Position numbers and translations under genes: made by a program. The notes under the pieces were generated by a model that searched no databases, had not been told where the DNA came from, and saw nothing but the letters and a program-made list of their open reading frames with translations. Below, one piece after another: positions 27,401 to 36,482 of a DNA stretch of 64,000 nt. This stretch comes from SHVO01 sp050246995. Its GTDB lineage: Bacteria; Pseudomonadota; Alphaproteobacteria; Rhodospirillales; Rhodospirillaceae. The stretch lies in assembly GCA_050246995.1 (NCBI GenBank), contig JBFWVA010000006.1, positions 194,480 to 258,479 on the forward strand, given 5' to 3'. The stretch's first letter is position 1. Each line of letters begins with the position of its first letter.

Positions 27401-27671
27401 AACCGGCGTCGGGAATTTGGTGGTATGGTCGACGATCTTCGACAAGTACCGCAGTACGATCATGACCGCCGACATCCTGGGCTGCGTCGGCCGGGTCCAG
27501 CGCGAGGGCCAGATCATCCACGTCGTGGCCGACAGTCTCCACAGCCTCAACGACCTGCTCACGAGTGTGAGCAAGGACGGCCAGGAGGTGGAGATTACCC
27601 AGCGCGACACCTACGGAAGGCTCACCGCCGATCTAAGCGAGATGCGGTTCCACAGCCATGATTTCCATTAG
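24474..27671 (+). CDS. dnaE2: Error-prone DNA polymerase III alpha subunit DnaE2
   Basis: 1065 residues from a GTG overlapping the imuB stop. Domains in order: PHP domain (VTTNYSFLRGASFP at the N-terminus), polymerase palm with PDIDVDF carrying catalytic aspartates (about residues 380-386), fingers, and a C-terminal OB-fold region (DRVRIAGLVLVRQRPGTA). YGFPESHAASFALLVYASAY is typical of the DnaE family. DnaE2 is the translesion polymerase of the ImuA-ImuB-DnaE2 system, induced by LexA derepression. Length fits DnaE2 (about 1,050-1,080) and not the longer replicative DnaE1. It converges on ligD, with 15 bases between stops. Confidence 0.95.
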   Translation: MTYVDLQVTTNYSFLRGASFPRELVVAAATLGHETISITDRNTLAGIVKAYDAVKTYNKQEKAQIKLLTGCRLDLISGESLLCYPQDRAAYSRLVRLLTVGKQRAKKGECHLTYDDVVEYGEGQLLIALGDYANAALRGLLQRLRSDFRNRSYMALTRRFRPNEVQRLSDLATVAADCRVQTVATNDVLYHVPGRRMLQDIVTCIRLGRSIDELGHEREWSADRHFKTPDEMVRLFKLHPEAVERSAEIAARCTFSLDQLKYQYPDENLFPGLTAQEGLERETWKGAASRYLDHIPAEVTRKVQHELKIIAELGYAPYFLTVWRIVQYARSIGILCQGRGSAANSAVCYCLGITEINPIQRTLLFERFVSTSRNEPPDIDVDFEHERREEVIQWIYETYGRERAALTATVIHYRSRRAVREVAKALGLPEDTAAVLAKSVWGWSDEGIPDSQARNLGLDPADYRLKLLLQLSQEITGFPRHLSQHPGGFVITQDRLDDLVPIENATMEKRTVIEWDKDDIEVLRMMKVDVLGLGMLGCLRRAFDLLRDHKGLEYTVDTLPKEDPAVYDMLCEADSIGVFQVESRAQMSMLPRLQPRCLNDLVIEVAIVRPGPIQGDMVHPYLRRREHKEKPIYYKQELKDVLKSTLGVPLFQEQAMQIAIVAAKFTPNEADLLRRAMATFRNDGNLNGFGKKFISGMVENGYPLDFAKRCFSQIEGFGTYGFPESHAASFALLVYASAYIKCRHPEVFLCAILNAQPMGFYAPAQLIRDAVDHDVKVLPIDINASRWDCMLEWQEQDVFAVRLGFRMVPGAANEVMAKIPCPEAPYENLEDVWRRTGTPVAQLEKLAEADAFASLGYSRRDALWTVKSLSDKPLPLFMAADQAEGFDRPEIVEERVRLRSLTAAGEVVEDYATMAFSLRAHPLSLVRSDLTRERWKSMADLRRLKDGDRVRIAGLVLVRQRPGTASGIVFITLEDETGVGNLVVWSTIFDKYRSTIMTADILGCVGRVQREGQIIHVVADSLHSLNDLLTSVSKDGQEVEITQRDTYGRLTADLSEMRFHSHDFH

Positions 27672-27686
27672 CGCCGCGCGCCCCGG

Positions 27687-29606
27687 CTAAAGCGCCATCA
27701 AGGTCTTGAGCGTTTTTTCGGTGATGCTTTGCTTGGTGGTCAACATCGCCTTCCACGGATCTTTAAAGCGCTTCGCGACACGGGCGATCACCCTTTCCAG
27801 GGTGAAGTCCTGCGGTTTGGCGCCGCCGTCGAGCTCGGCCCAGGAAATCGGCGTCGCGATAAGTGCCCCCGGCCGGGCGCGGGTCGAATACGGCGCAATG
27901 GCCGTCGCGCCGCGCCCGTTGCGCAGATAGTCGATGAAAATCTTACCCTCGCGCTTCTTCTTCGACATGTTGATCAGGTACATGGCCGGGTCAGTGGCGG
28001 CAAATTTGTCGGCGACGATGCGGGTGAACTCCTTCACGGCGTCCCATTCCATCAGTGGTTTGACCGGGACCACCACATGGAGCCCCTTACCACCCGTCGT
28101 CTTCGGAAAGCTTTCAAGTCCAAGGTCCTTCAGAAATGCGCGCATATCCACGGCGGCTTTCACCACCTTCGGCCATTTCACCGCGGGGTCGGGATCAAAG
28201 TCGAACACCACCATGTCGGGCCGCTCGAGCGTTTTGTAATGACTTCCCCAGCAGTGGATTTCCAGAACGCCGCGCTGAACCAGCGACACGAGCCCTTCGG
28301 CGGAATCGATCAGGAGAACGGTATCCTTATGGCCGCCGCCCTGCGGCACCTCGCGGATGGCCTCTGGAAGACCTGCGCCCGCGTGCTTCTGGAAAAAACA
28401 GGCCGGCCCGACCCCATCGGGACACCGCACGAGGGCCAGCGGGCGATCAGCAACATGCGGGAGCATGATCTCCGCCACCGCCTCGTAATATTCGGCCACT
28501 TCCAGTTTCGTGATTTTCTGGTCGGGAAATATCGCCCGTTCGGGGTGCGATATTCCAATGCCGAGTACTTCCGGCCGATCTTCCTTTTTCTTCTTCGCGG
28601 ACGATTTGCGGTGGGCCGGCTTCTTGGCGGAACCTTTGGCGGCGACGGTTTGCACAGCTTCGACCTTTTCCGGTTTGACGTCCTTGGGCGCTTTATCTTC
28701 GCGCAGCCCCTGGAAAGCGGCGTGACGCAGAATATGATCCGACGTCCAGGCAGAGAATTCGACTTCCGCGACGAGCTTGGGATCGACCCAGATCGCCCCG
28801 CGCCGCGCTTCACGAGGGACTTTCTCAAGGGCCGGCGTGGCGCGTTTCAGCCTCGCGAGCTTGCGGCAGAGCTCGCCCGCCATGGCGTTGGTGTATCCAG
28901 TCCCCACCTTGCCGACGTAAACGAATTTTCCGTTCTGATACTCGCCCATCAGCAGCGCGCCGATAGCGGTATCGGAGATCGTGGAAAGCACAAAGCCCCC
29001 AATCACGAATTCCTGGCGTTCGACGACCTTGATTTTGAGCCACCCGCGCGTACGCCCCGAGGTGTAAGGCGCATCTACTTGTTTAGAAATGATGCCTTCC
29101 ACACGCATATCCGCGGCGGCGCGAAAGAACCGCGCGCCGCTGCCGAGTTGATGGTCGCTATAAATCAGTCGCTGAGAGTCGGCGGACACCAGAAGCTCGC
29201 GCAGGCGGTCCTTGCGCTCCAGAAGTGGACGCGCACGTAAATCTTCGCCATCGAGGAAAAGAAGGTCGAAGAGGTAAAAAGCGAGCCGGCCCTTGCCGGT
29301 GGTGAACCAGTTTTGCAGCGCCGAAAAATCGCTACGGTCGTTTGCGCCGAGAACCACCGCCTCGCCATCAAGATAGGCATTCTGCACGTCAAGCGCGGCA
29401 AGTTCTGCGATGAAAGGTTCGAATTTATCGGTCCAGTCCTGGCCCCGGCGCGTAAGCAGCCGCACTTTTCCGTCCTGAATGCGTGCATTCAGGCGATAAC
29501 CGTCGAATTTAATTTCATGGAGCCAGTTGTCGCCTGCCGGCGGCTGATCGACGCGCGTGGTGAGCTGCGGCTCTATGAACTTCGGGGGCGCTTTGGAGTT
29601 TTTTTT
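27687..29606 (-). CDS. ligD: DNA ligase D, ligase plus polymerase domains (out of frame with its N-terminal part)
   Basis: About 639 codons. Residues from 29550 downward give HEIKFDGYRLNAR, which contains the ATP-ligase lysine motif (KFDG), then AYLDGEAVV and WLKIKV of the adenylation and OB domains. After a KPAHRKSSAKKKK linker comes the primase-type polymerase domain with PDQKITKLEVAEYY, FFQKH and DFDPDP (catalytic acidic pair). No usable start codon precedes the KFDG motif; the frame is entered from the upstream phosphoesterase frame only by a -1 shift at nine consecutive A (29599-29607). LigD seals double-strand breaks in bacterial end joining with Ku. No ku gene is in the window. Confidence 0.85.
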   Translation of the reverse strand, partial: KKNSKAPPKFIEPQLTTRVDQPPAGDNWLHEIKFDGYRLNARIQDGKVRLLTRRGQDWTDKFEPFIAELAALDVQNAYLDGEAVVLGANDRSDFSALQNWFTTGKGRLAFYLFDLLFLDGEDLRARPLLERKDRLRELLVSADSQRLIYSDHQLGSGARFFRAAADMRVEGIISKQVDAPYTSGRTRGWLKIKVVERQEFVIGGFVLSTISDTAIGALLMGEYQNGKFVYVGKVGTGYTNAMAGELCRKLARLKRATPALEKVPREARRGAIWVDPKLVAEVEFSAWTSDHILRHAAFQGLREDKAPKDVKPEKVEAVQTVAAKGSAKKPAHRKSSAKKKKEDRPEVLGIGISHPERAIFPDQKITKLEVAEYYEAVAEIMLPHVADRPLALVRCPDGVGPACFFQKHAGAGLPEAIREVPQGGGHKDTVLLIDSAEGLVSLVQRGVLEIHCWGSHYKTLERPDMVVFDFDPDPAVKWPKVVKAAVDMRAFLKDLGLESFPKTTGGKGLHVVVPVKPLMEWDAVKEFTRIVADKFAATDPAMYLINMSKKKREGKIFIDYLRNGRGATAIAPYSTRARPGALIATPISWAELDGGAKPQDFTLERVIARVAKRFKDPWKAMLTTKQSITEKTLKTLMAL

Positions 29607-30340
29607 TGAGCCTTCTTGGCCGCCGCCGTCTTGATCGGCGCTCTCTTGATCGCCTTCTCCGACTTCGCCCGCATCGGCACCTTATCGGCGTTCTTGGCGC
29701 GGTCGGAGATCCAGACGTCCTTGGTACTTTCCGCGATATGCTTCATATCGCGGCCGGTTTTCACGCTCGTGTCTTGCCCAAGCAAGGCGTCCGCCTCACC
29801 CGGCCTAGCATATTCGTCCTTGTCTTTGATCAGGAGCCAGGCCGGATTGCGTTCGTTAGGTTTTGGCTTCATTCGCACCAGGGCCCATTGGCCGTGCATC
29901 TTGTCGCCGTTCAGCATGAATTTCATGCGCCCGGCGCGGTACGATTCATCTTCGTCGCCGATCGGCTCCCATGTCCCCCGATCCCACAGCATCACTGCGC
30001 CGCCGCCATACTGGCCTTTCGGAATGATGCCTTCAAATCCCCCATAAGCGAGCGGATGATCTTCGGTCTGCATTGCGAGCCGCTTCACAGCAGGATCGAC
30101 ACTTGGACCTTTAGCCACCGCCCAGCTCCGCAGTACGCCGTCCATCTCAAGGCGGAAGTCATAATGCAGGTGACTGGCCGCATGCTTCTGCACAACGAAG
30201 GAATGTCCCTTGGCGTTGACGCGTTCATGGCCGCTAGGTTCGGCGGTGCGGGTGAAGTCGCGCATACCCTGATATTTCTTGAGCGCTGTAGCGGCGGCTT
30301 TGCGCCGCGGCTTCTGCGCTGACTTTGTCTTGCTCGCCAT
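29573..30340 (-). CDS. ligD: DNA ligase D, 3'-phosphoesterase domain (N-terminal part)
   Basis: About 255 residues from the ATG at 30340; an earlier ATG at 30391 adds a Cys-containing segment I do not trust. The phosphoesterase domain is shown by SFVVQKHAASHLHYDFRLE (in pieces, His-containing active site), SWAVAKGPS, DHPLAYGGFEG and GQYGGG. The frame then runs through a lysine/alanine linker and hits nine A, after which it ends at TAG 29573 with PKRPRSS. Reading -1 from the A-run instead continues into the ligase domain. With the shift, the product would be roughly 884 residues in the PE-ligase-polymerase order known from Pseudomonas LigD. Confidence 0.85.
   Translation of the reverse strand: MASKTKSAQKPRRKAAATALKKYQGMRDFTRTAEPSGHERVNAKGHSFVVQKHAASHLHYDFRLEMDGVLRSWAVAKGPSVDPAVKRLAMQTEDHPLAYGGFEGIIPKGQYGGGAVMLWDRGTWEPIGDEDESYRAGRMKFMLNGDKMHGQWALVRMKPKPNERNPAWLLIKDKDEYARPGEADALLGQDTSVKTGRDMKHIAESTKDVWISDRAKNADKVPMRAKSEKAIKRAPIKTAAAKKAQKKTPKRPRSS
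29599..29607 (-). other. Slippery A9 run at the ligD frame change
   Basis: Nine T on the plus strand read as A9 on the coding strand: CAA AAA AAA ACT in the phosphoesterase frame. The heptamer A AAA AAA has the X XXY YYZ shape that allows a -1 slip, and runs of nine A also cause polymerase slippage. The shift lands exactly in the ligase frame. It may be programmed, a natural mutation, or a homopolymer sequencing error. Confidence 0.7.
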
Positions 30341-30415
30341 TACGCATCCGCACGAGTGCTGCTTCGCGGTAAGGCCGCGAACTCCAGGCATAACGGATTG
30401 TATTCGCGTAAGTTC

Positions 30416-30715
30416 CTAGAGTCGCGCCGGGTCGTTGCAAAGCTCCACGACTTCCTTCAGAGCGCCTTGCAGGGTTTGCACGCTAGGAGGCTTTTCGACG
30501 GGCCAGGAACTATCGATGTCGGTGTACTGCTGAAGCGCGAATAATCTGATGGTGCCGGTATCAAGTCCCGTCGCGGCGCGGCGCACACGCTCCTCCGACC
30601 ACAATCGGCGGATCGCGTGCGGCAAAGGTCCCGCCGGCGCCGTGCCGCTGATGTAATCGCTGACCAGATCGTGAATTTTGGCCAGAAACGCCCGTGCCGC
30701 CTCGTCGCGATCCAT
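30416..30715 (-). CDS. Hypothetical protein, 99 residues
   Basis: I chose the ATG at 30715 (protein start MDRDEAARAFLAKIHDLV); the frame is open to 30775 but that part is rich in unlikely codons. GGAG and GAGG elements lie within 11 bases upstream. The product is soluble and mixed in composition, with RRLWSEERVRRAATGLDTGT and FALQQYTDIDSSWP; no signal peptide, membrane segment or known motif. It lies 75 bases upstream of ligD on the same strand and diverges from the small membrane gene at 30828. No function assigned. Confidence 0.5.
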   Translation of the reverse strand: MDRDEAARAFLAKIHDLVSDYISGTAPAGPLPHAIRRLWSEERVRRAATGLDTGTIRLFALQQYTDIDSSWPVEKPPSVQTLQGALKEVVELCNDPARL

Positions 30716-30827
30716 ACCTCTACTCCAAAGTTGCGACTCGCAATCATAAGGCGGTCGCGCCCTTCGAAGCAACATTTTAGGTCGCCTCTACGTTGCATGA
30801 CGGAACGTAGACTCTTGAGGAGTGCCA

Positions 30828-30974
30828 ATGACCGCCAATGTCGTTTTGATTCAGCCGCTTATCGCGCTTATCGCGGGAATCCTGATCCTGATCGTTCCCC
30901 GACTGCTGAACTATGTCGTGGCCATTTACCTGATCATTGTCGGAGTCTTGGGTCTCGCGGCCGGTTGGGGCTGA
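30828..30974 (+). CDS. DUF3096-like small membrane protein
   Basis: A 48-residue ORF: MTANVVLIQPLIALIAGILI then a basic PRLLNY turn and a second hydrophobic helix (VVAIYLIIVGVLGLAAG). Two short transmembrane helices joined by PRLLNY are the hallmark of the DUF3096 family of tiny membrane proteins of unknown function. GAGGAG sits about 7 bases before the ATG, and the coding sequence ends in TGA followed by TTTTT. It stands alone between divergent and convergent neighbours. Family membership is recalled, not searched. Confidence 0.75.
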   Translation: MTANVVLIQPLIALIAGILILIVPRLLNYVVAIYLIIVGVLGLAAGWG

Positions 30975-30994
30975 CTTTTTAATTGCGCCGCTTG

Positions 30995-31023
30995 TGCCAA
31001 AAACGGCTGTTGCCCTTTTGGCA
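30995..31023. terminator. Hairpin between DUF3096 gene and mccA (convergent)
   Basis: TGCCAAAA (30995-31002) pairs exactly with TTTTGGCA (31016-31023) around a 13-base loop, placed between the stops of two convergent genes (30974 and 31031). No long T-run follows, so strength is uncertain. Confidence 0.5.
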
Positions 31024-31030
31024 TGACGCG

Positions 31031-32913
31031 CTATTTCGCCGCCTCGATCACCGCGAGCACTGTCCCCTCGACCGCCTGGCCGCCCTCGGACGCGCTAAGG
31101 GTGGCCACCTTGCCATCGAACGGCGCGGTGAGCGTATGCTCCATCTTCATCGCTTCGAGGATAAGCAGCGCTTGGCCCTTGGTGACCGTATCGCCGGCCA
31201 TCACTTTGACAGCGATGACCTTGCCCGGCATGGGCGAGATGATCGAGCCGCTACTGGCGCCGCCGCTCTCGGCCGCATGCATGGCCGCGAGCGAGAAGGC
31301 AAAAGCATCGCCGCCGTCGAAGACGACCATATCGTCACCAACCATGCGTCCGTGCAACGTGGGTTGGCGCGACGCCATTTCGACGTCGTAGGTCGCGGAA
31401 CCGGCGCGCAGACGTACTGTTGTATGAGCCTCGCTCGCGACGCGGAAGCCTTGCAGCCGCGACCAGGGCGACGCGCTATCCGCCTGCGGATTCGCGGCGA
31501 TACGCGTGCGCGCGGCCGCCTGGAGCACCGACGATGACGGTTCCGTCTTTGGCACGAGACGCTCAAGGCGCTGTTCGATGAAGGCGGTATCGATTTTGCC
31601 GGCAATGAAGTCTTCGTCGGCGAGTGCACGGCGCAGGAACCCCGCGTTGGTGCGTACCGGCCAGACCTCGACTTCACCGCAAGCCGCGCCAAGACGCGCG
31701 GCGGCTTCGGCGCGCGTCGGACCAGACGCGATGACCTTCGCGATCATCGGGTCATAGAACGGACTGACTTCACCGCCTTCTTCCACGGCGCTATCGACCC
31801 GCACGTTGGTGGGCATACGGAAGTGCGTCAGCGGACCGGTGGACGGCAGGAAGCCTGTCGCCGGGTTTTCGGCATAGAGCCGCGCTTCCATGGCGTGGCC
31901 GGTGATCTTGAGTTCGCTCTGCTTCAGCGGCAGCGGTTCGCCCGAGGCGACCCGAAGCTGCCATTCCACCAGATCCTGGCCGGTGATGGTTTCCGTGACC
32001 GGATGCTCGACCTGCAGACGTGTGTTCATTTCCATGAACCAAATGCGATCCGCGCGCAGGCCTTCCGACGCATCGGCGATGAATTCCACCGTACCGGCGC
32101 CTTCGTACTTGATGGCCTTCGCGGCCTTCACGGCGGCGTCGCAGACGGCGGCGCGGGTTTTTTCGTCCATACCCGGGGCCGGCGCTTCCTCGATCACCTT
32201 TTGATGACGGCGCTGGAGCGAGCAGTCGCGCTCGAATAGATGCACGGCGTTGCCGTGCTGATCGGCGAAGACCTGCACTTCGATGTGGCGCGGGCGGGTG
32301 ACGTATTTTTCGATAAGAACGCGATCGTCGCCGAATGAAGCCGCGGCTTCACGCTTTGCCGAAGCTAAAGCAGCCGAGAATTCGCCGGCCGCATTCACGC
32401 GGCGCATGCCCTTCCCGCCGCCGCCGGCGACGGCTTTGATGAGCACCGGGTAACCGATCCGGTCAGCTTCGGACTGGAGCTTCTTTTCGCTTTGATCTTC
32501 GCCGAGATAGCCCGGCGTGACAGGCACCCCGGCTTCAGTCATGAGTTTCTTGGCGGCGTCCTTGAGGCCCATGGCCAGGATCGACGACGCGGGCGGCCCG
32601 ACCCAGATCAGTCCGGCGGCCTTCACGGCATCGGCGAATTTGGCGTTTTCCGACAGAAACCCGTAGCCCGGGTGGATCGCTTCCGCGCCGGAGGCTTTGG
32701 CGGCATCAAGGATCTTCTGCTGGACGAGATAACTTTCGCGCGCCGGCGGGGGACCGATATGCACGGCGGCATCGGCTTCGCGCACATGGAGCGAATTCGC
32801 GTCGGCATCGGAATAGACCGCGACCGTGCGCACACCCAGGCGGCGGGCGGTGCGGATGACACGGCGGGCGATTTCCCCGCGGTTAGCGATAAGAAGAGAA
32901 CGCAACATGGTCA

Positions 32914-32914
<1 letters not shown>
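31031..32914 (-). CDS. mccA: 3-methylcrotonyl-CoA carboxylase, biotin-containing alpha subunit
   Basis: 627 residues from an ATG whose A is the last base of the mccB stop (TAATG), so the two are translationally coupled; a second ATG two codons on is possible. Domains: biotin carboxylase with ANRGEIA at the start, ATP-grasp loop GGGGKGM (about 165-171), EMNTRLQVEHP; and a C-terminal biotinyl domain with EAMKMEH, Lys590 being 37 residues from the end. Function: ATP-dependent carboxylation of biotin and, with the beta subunit, 3-methylcrotonyl-CoA to 3-methylglutaconyl-CoA. Identity as the leucine-pathway enzyme, not propionyl-CoA carboxylase, rests on the adjacent mccB and ivd. Confidence 0.9.
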
Positions 32915-34521
<1,607 letters not shown>

Positions 34522-34548
34522 CGCGGGGAATCCCCTCTTCCGCTTTTA

Positions 34549-35709
34549 TTATTGATTGGACGGCCAGCCGCCGATGAGCTCGCGCCCGATCAGAAAGCGG
34601 CGGATTTCGTTGGTGCCGGCGCCGATGTCGTAGAGTTTGGCGTCGCGCAGGCAACGCTCCACCGGCCAGTCCTTGGTGTAACCGGCGCCGCCGAGCGCCT
34701 GGATGGCTTCCAGCGAGACTTTCACCGCGTTTTCCGAAGCGAGCAGGATCGCGCCCGCCGCGTCCTGGCGAGTCGTCTTCCCGGCGTCACAGGCCTTGGC
34801 GACGGAATAGACGTAAGCGCGGGCCGAGTTGAACGCGACATACATGTCGGCGACCTTCGCCTGCATCAGCTGGAAAGAACCGATGGGACGTCCGAACTGA
34901 CTGCGCTCGCGCACGTACGGGAGCACGATGTCCAAGCACTTCTGCATGATGCCGAGCGGGCCACCGGCAAGAACGGCGCGCTCATAGTCGAGGCCGCTCA
35001 TCAAAACTTCAACGCCGCGATTGAGCGGGCCCATGATGTTCTCTTCCGGGACTTCGCAATCCTCGAACACCAGCTCACCGGTGTCGGATCCACGCATGCC
35101 CATCTTGTCGAGCTTCTGCGAACATTTGAAACCCTTCATGCCCTTCTCGATCAGGAAGGCCGTGATGCCGCGGCTTTCCTTCTCGGGCTCGGTTTTCGCG
35201 TAAACCACCAACGTATCGGCGTGGGGCGCGTTCGTGATCCAGAATTTGGTGCCGTTGAGGACGTAGCGGTCCCCCTTCTTCACCGCACGCAGCTTCATCC
35301 CGACGACATCGGACCCGGCGCCGGACTCGCTCATGGCCAGGGCGCCGACATGCTCGCCGGAGATCAGTTTGGGAAGATACTTCTTCTTCTGATCGTCATT
35401 CCCCCAACGGCGAAGCTGATTGACGCAAAGGTTCGAGTGCGCGCCGTAGGAGAGGCCGATGGAGGCGCTTTCGCGGCTGACTTCTTCCATCGCCACGACA
35501 TGCTCGAGGTAACCGAGGCCCAGACCACCATCTTCTTCTGGGACTGTGATGCCGTGCAGACCAAGATCGCCCATGGGCTTCCACAGCTCGCGCGGAAAGG
35601 CATTGTCGTGGTCGATGCGCGCGGCAAGCGGGCCTATCTTGTCGCTCGAGAAGCGGCGCGCGGTTTCGCGGATGGCGTCGACGGTTTCGCCCAGATTGAA
35701 GTCGAGAAT
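34549..35709 (-). CDS. ivd: Isovaleryl-CoA dehydrogenase, apparent ATT start
   Basis: 386 residues if begun at ATT 35709. The FAD acyl-CoA dehydrogenase motifs are SESGAGSD, WITNAPHAD and GAGYTKDWPVER; the catalytic base is in GLDYERAVLAGGPLG (Glu243), a position typical of isovaleryl-CoA dehydrogenase. The first in-frame ATG (35574) would remove 45 residues that are clearly homologous (LDFNLGETVDAIRETARRF). No ATG, GTG or TTG exists between an in-frame TAA at 35731-35733 and that ATG. GGGAGG at 35715-35720 ends 5 bases before ATT, the right spacing, so ATT is my start; CTG at 35694 is the alternative. First gene of ivd-mccB-mccA. Confidence 0.88.
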   Translation of the reverse strand: MLDFNLGETVDAIRETARRFSSDKIGPLAARIDHDNAFPRELWKPMGDLGLHGITVPEEDGGLGLGYLEHVVAMEEVSRESASIGLSYGAHSNLCVNQLRRWGNDDQKKKYLPKLISGEHVGALAMSESGAGSDVVGMKLRAVKKGDRYVLNGTKFWITNAPHADTLVVYAKTEPEKESRGITAFLIEKGMKGFKCSQKLDKMGMRGSDTGELVFEDCEVPEENIMGPLNRGVEVLMSGLDYERAVLAGGPLGIMQKCLDIVLPYVRERSQFGRPIGSFQLMQAKVADMYVAFNSARAYVYSVAKACDAGKTTRQDAAGAILLASENAVKVSLEAIQALGGAGYTKDWPVERCLRDAKLYDIGAGTNEIRRFLIGRELIGGWPSNQ

Positions 35710-35714
35710 AGGAG

Positions 35715-35720
35715 CCTCCC
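35715..35720 (-). promoter_or_regulatory. Ribosome binding site deciding the ATT start of ivd
   Basis: GGGAGG on the minus strand, five bases (CTCCT) before the ATT at 35709. It is the only strong ribosome site near the N-terminus and sets the likely start. Confidence 0.6.
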
Positions 35721-35888
35721 AGGGTTCGCTTTATTATTGGTTGGCGCTATTTTGCAGAGGAGCCAAGGCCTTGAACAGGGAATTCCAGGCAAAGCACCTA
35801 TGCGTTCGGCCGTTTCGCGCACCGGCGTGTCTATGCATAATTCATGCGGCCGGGGCTAGGGAATTGAATCTGGCGCGACTGTATTCTT

Positions 35889-35902
35889 CGACCGGTTGGT
35901 CG
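35889..35902. promoter_or_regulatory. Palindromic operator candidate between ivd and a flavin reductase gene
   Basis: CGACC-GGTT-GGTCG is a perfect inverted repeat, 22 bases before the ATG of the reductase gene and in the divergent region upstream of ivd-mccB-mccA. The half-site style resembles TetR-family operators that control acyl-CoA catabolism genes. No regulator gene is adjacent. Confidence 0.4.
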
Positions 35903-35924
35903 GTAAATCAAAAGGGGATCATAT

Positions 35925-36482
35925 ATGACGACCATCATCGGCCTTTCGGGGAGTCTGCGCAAAGCATCGTTCAACGCCGGACTATTGCGCGCCGCGAAAG
36001 AGCTCGCGCCCGCCGGGGTCGAACTTCAGATTGAGAGCATTCGCGGCATCCCCCTTTACGACGCCGACGAGGAAGCGGCGCATGGGCTTCCCGAGACCGT
36101 GAAGTCGCTCAAAGACAAGATTGCCGCCGCGGACGGATTACTGATCGTCACGCCCGAGTACAACAATTCGATGCCCGGCGTATTCAAGAACGCGATCGAC
36201 TGGCTGACGCGCCCGGCTAACGACGTGAAGCGCGTGTTTGGCGGCAAACGCGTCGGCCTGATCGGCGCGACGCCGAGCGGTTGGGGCACTTTGCTGTCGC
36301 AAGCGTCATGGCTGATCGTACTGCGTCATATCGGCGCGCAGCATTGGAGCGGCGGCCGTCTCGCCTTGTCCAAAGCCGGCGATCTCTTCGATGCCGAAGG
36401 CAATCTGAAAGACGAGGCCGCCCGGGCGCAGGTGAAGGCTTACATCGAAGGCTTCGCGGCTTTCCTGCAGCCTAAGCCATAA
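35925..36482 (+). CDS. NADPH-dependent FMN reductase
   Basis: 185 residues of the flavodoxin-like FMN_red family. The FMN phosphate loop is GLSGSLRKASFN (6-17), and PEYNNSMPG (about 80-88) is the second FMN contact; GATPSGWGTLLSQ follows in the dimerisation region. Such enzymes (ChrR/YieF-like) reduce flavins, quinones or chromate in the cytoplasm. Purine-rich AAGGGGAT lies 6 bases before the ATG. It has its own promoter region shared divergently with ivd. The 3' end overlaps the convergent DUF1501 gene by 11 bases. Physiological substrate unknown. Confidence 0.87.
   Translation: MTTIIGLSGSLRKASFNAGLLRAAKELAPAGVELQIESIRGIPLYDADEEAAHGLPETVKSLKDKIAAADGLLIVTPEYNNSMPGVFKNAIDWLTRPANDVKRVFGGKRVGLIGATPSGWGTLLSQASWLIVLRHIGAQHWSGGRLALSKAGDLFDAEGNLKDEAARAQVKAYIEGFAAFLQPKP

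Noticed and set aside
27729..29240. 503-codon plus-strand frame antisense to ligD
   Set aside because: The minus strand encodes ligase and polymerase motifs; the plus frame has none.
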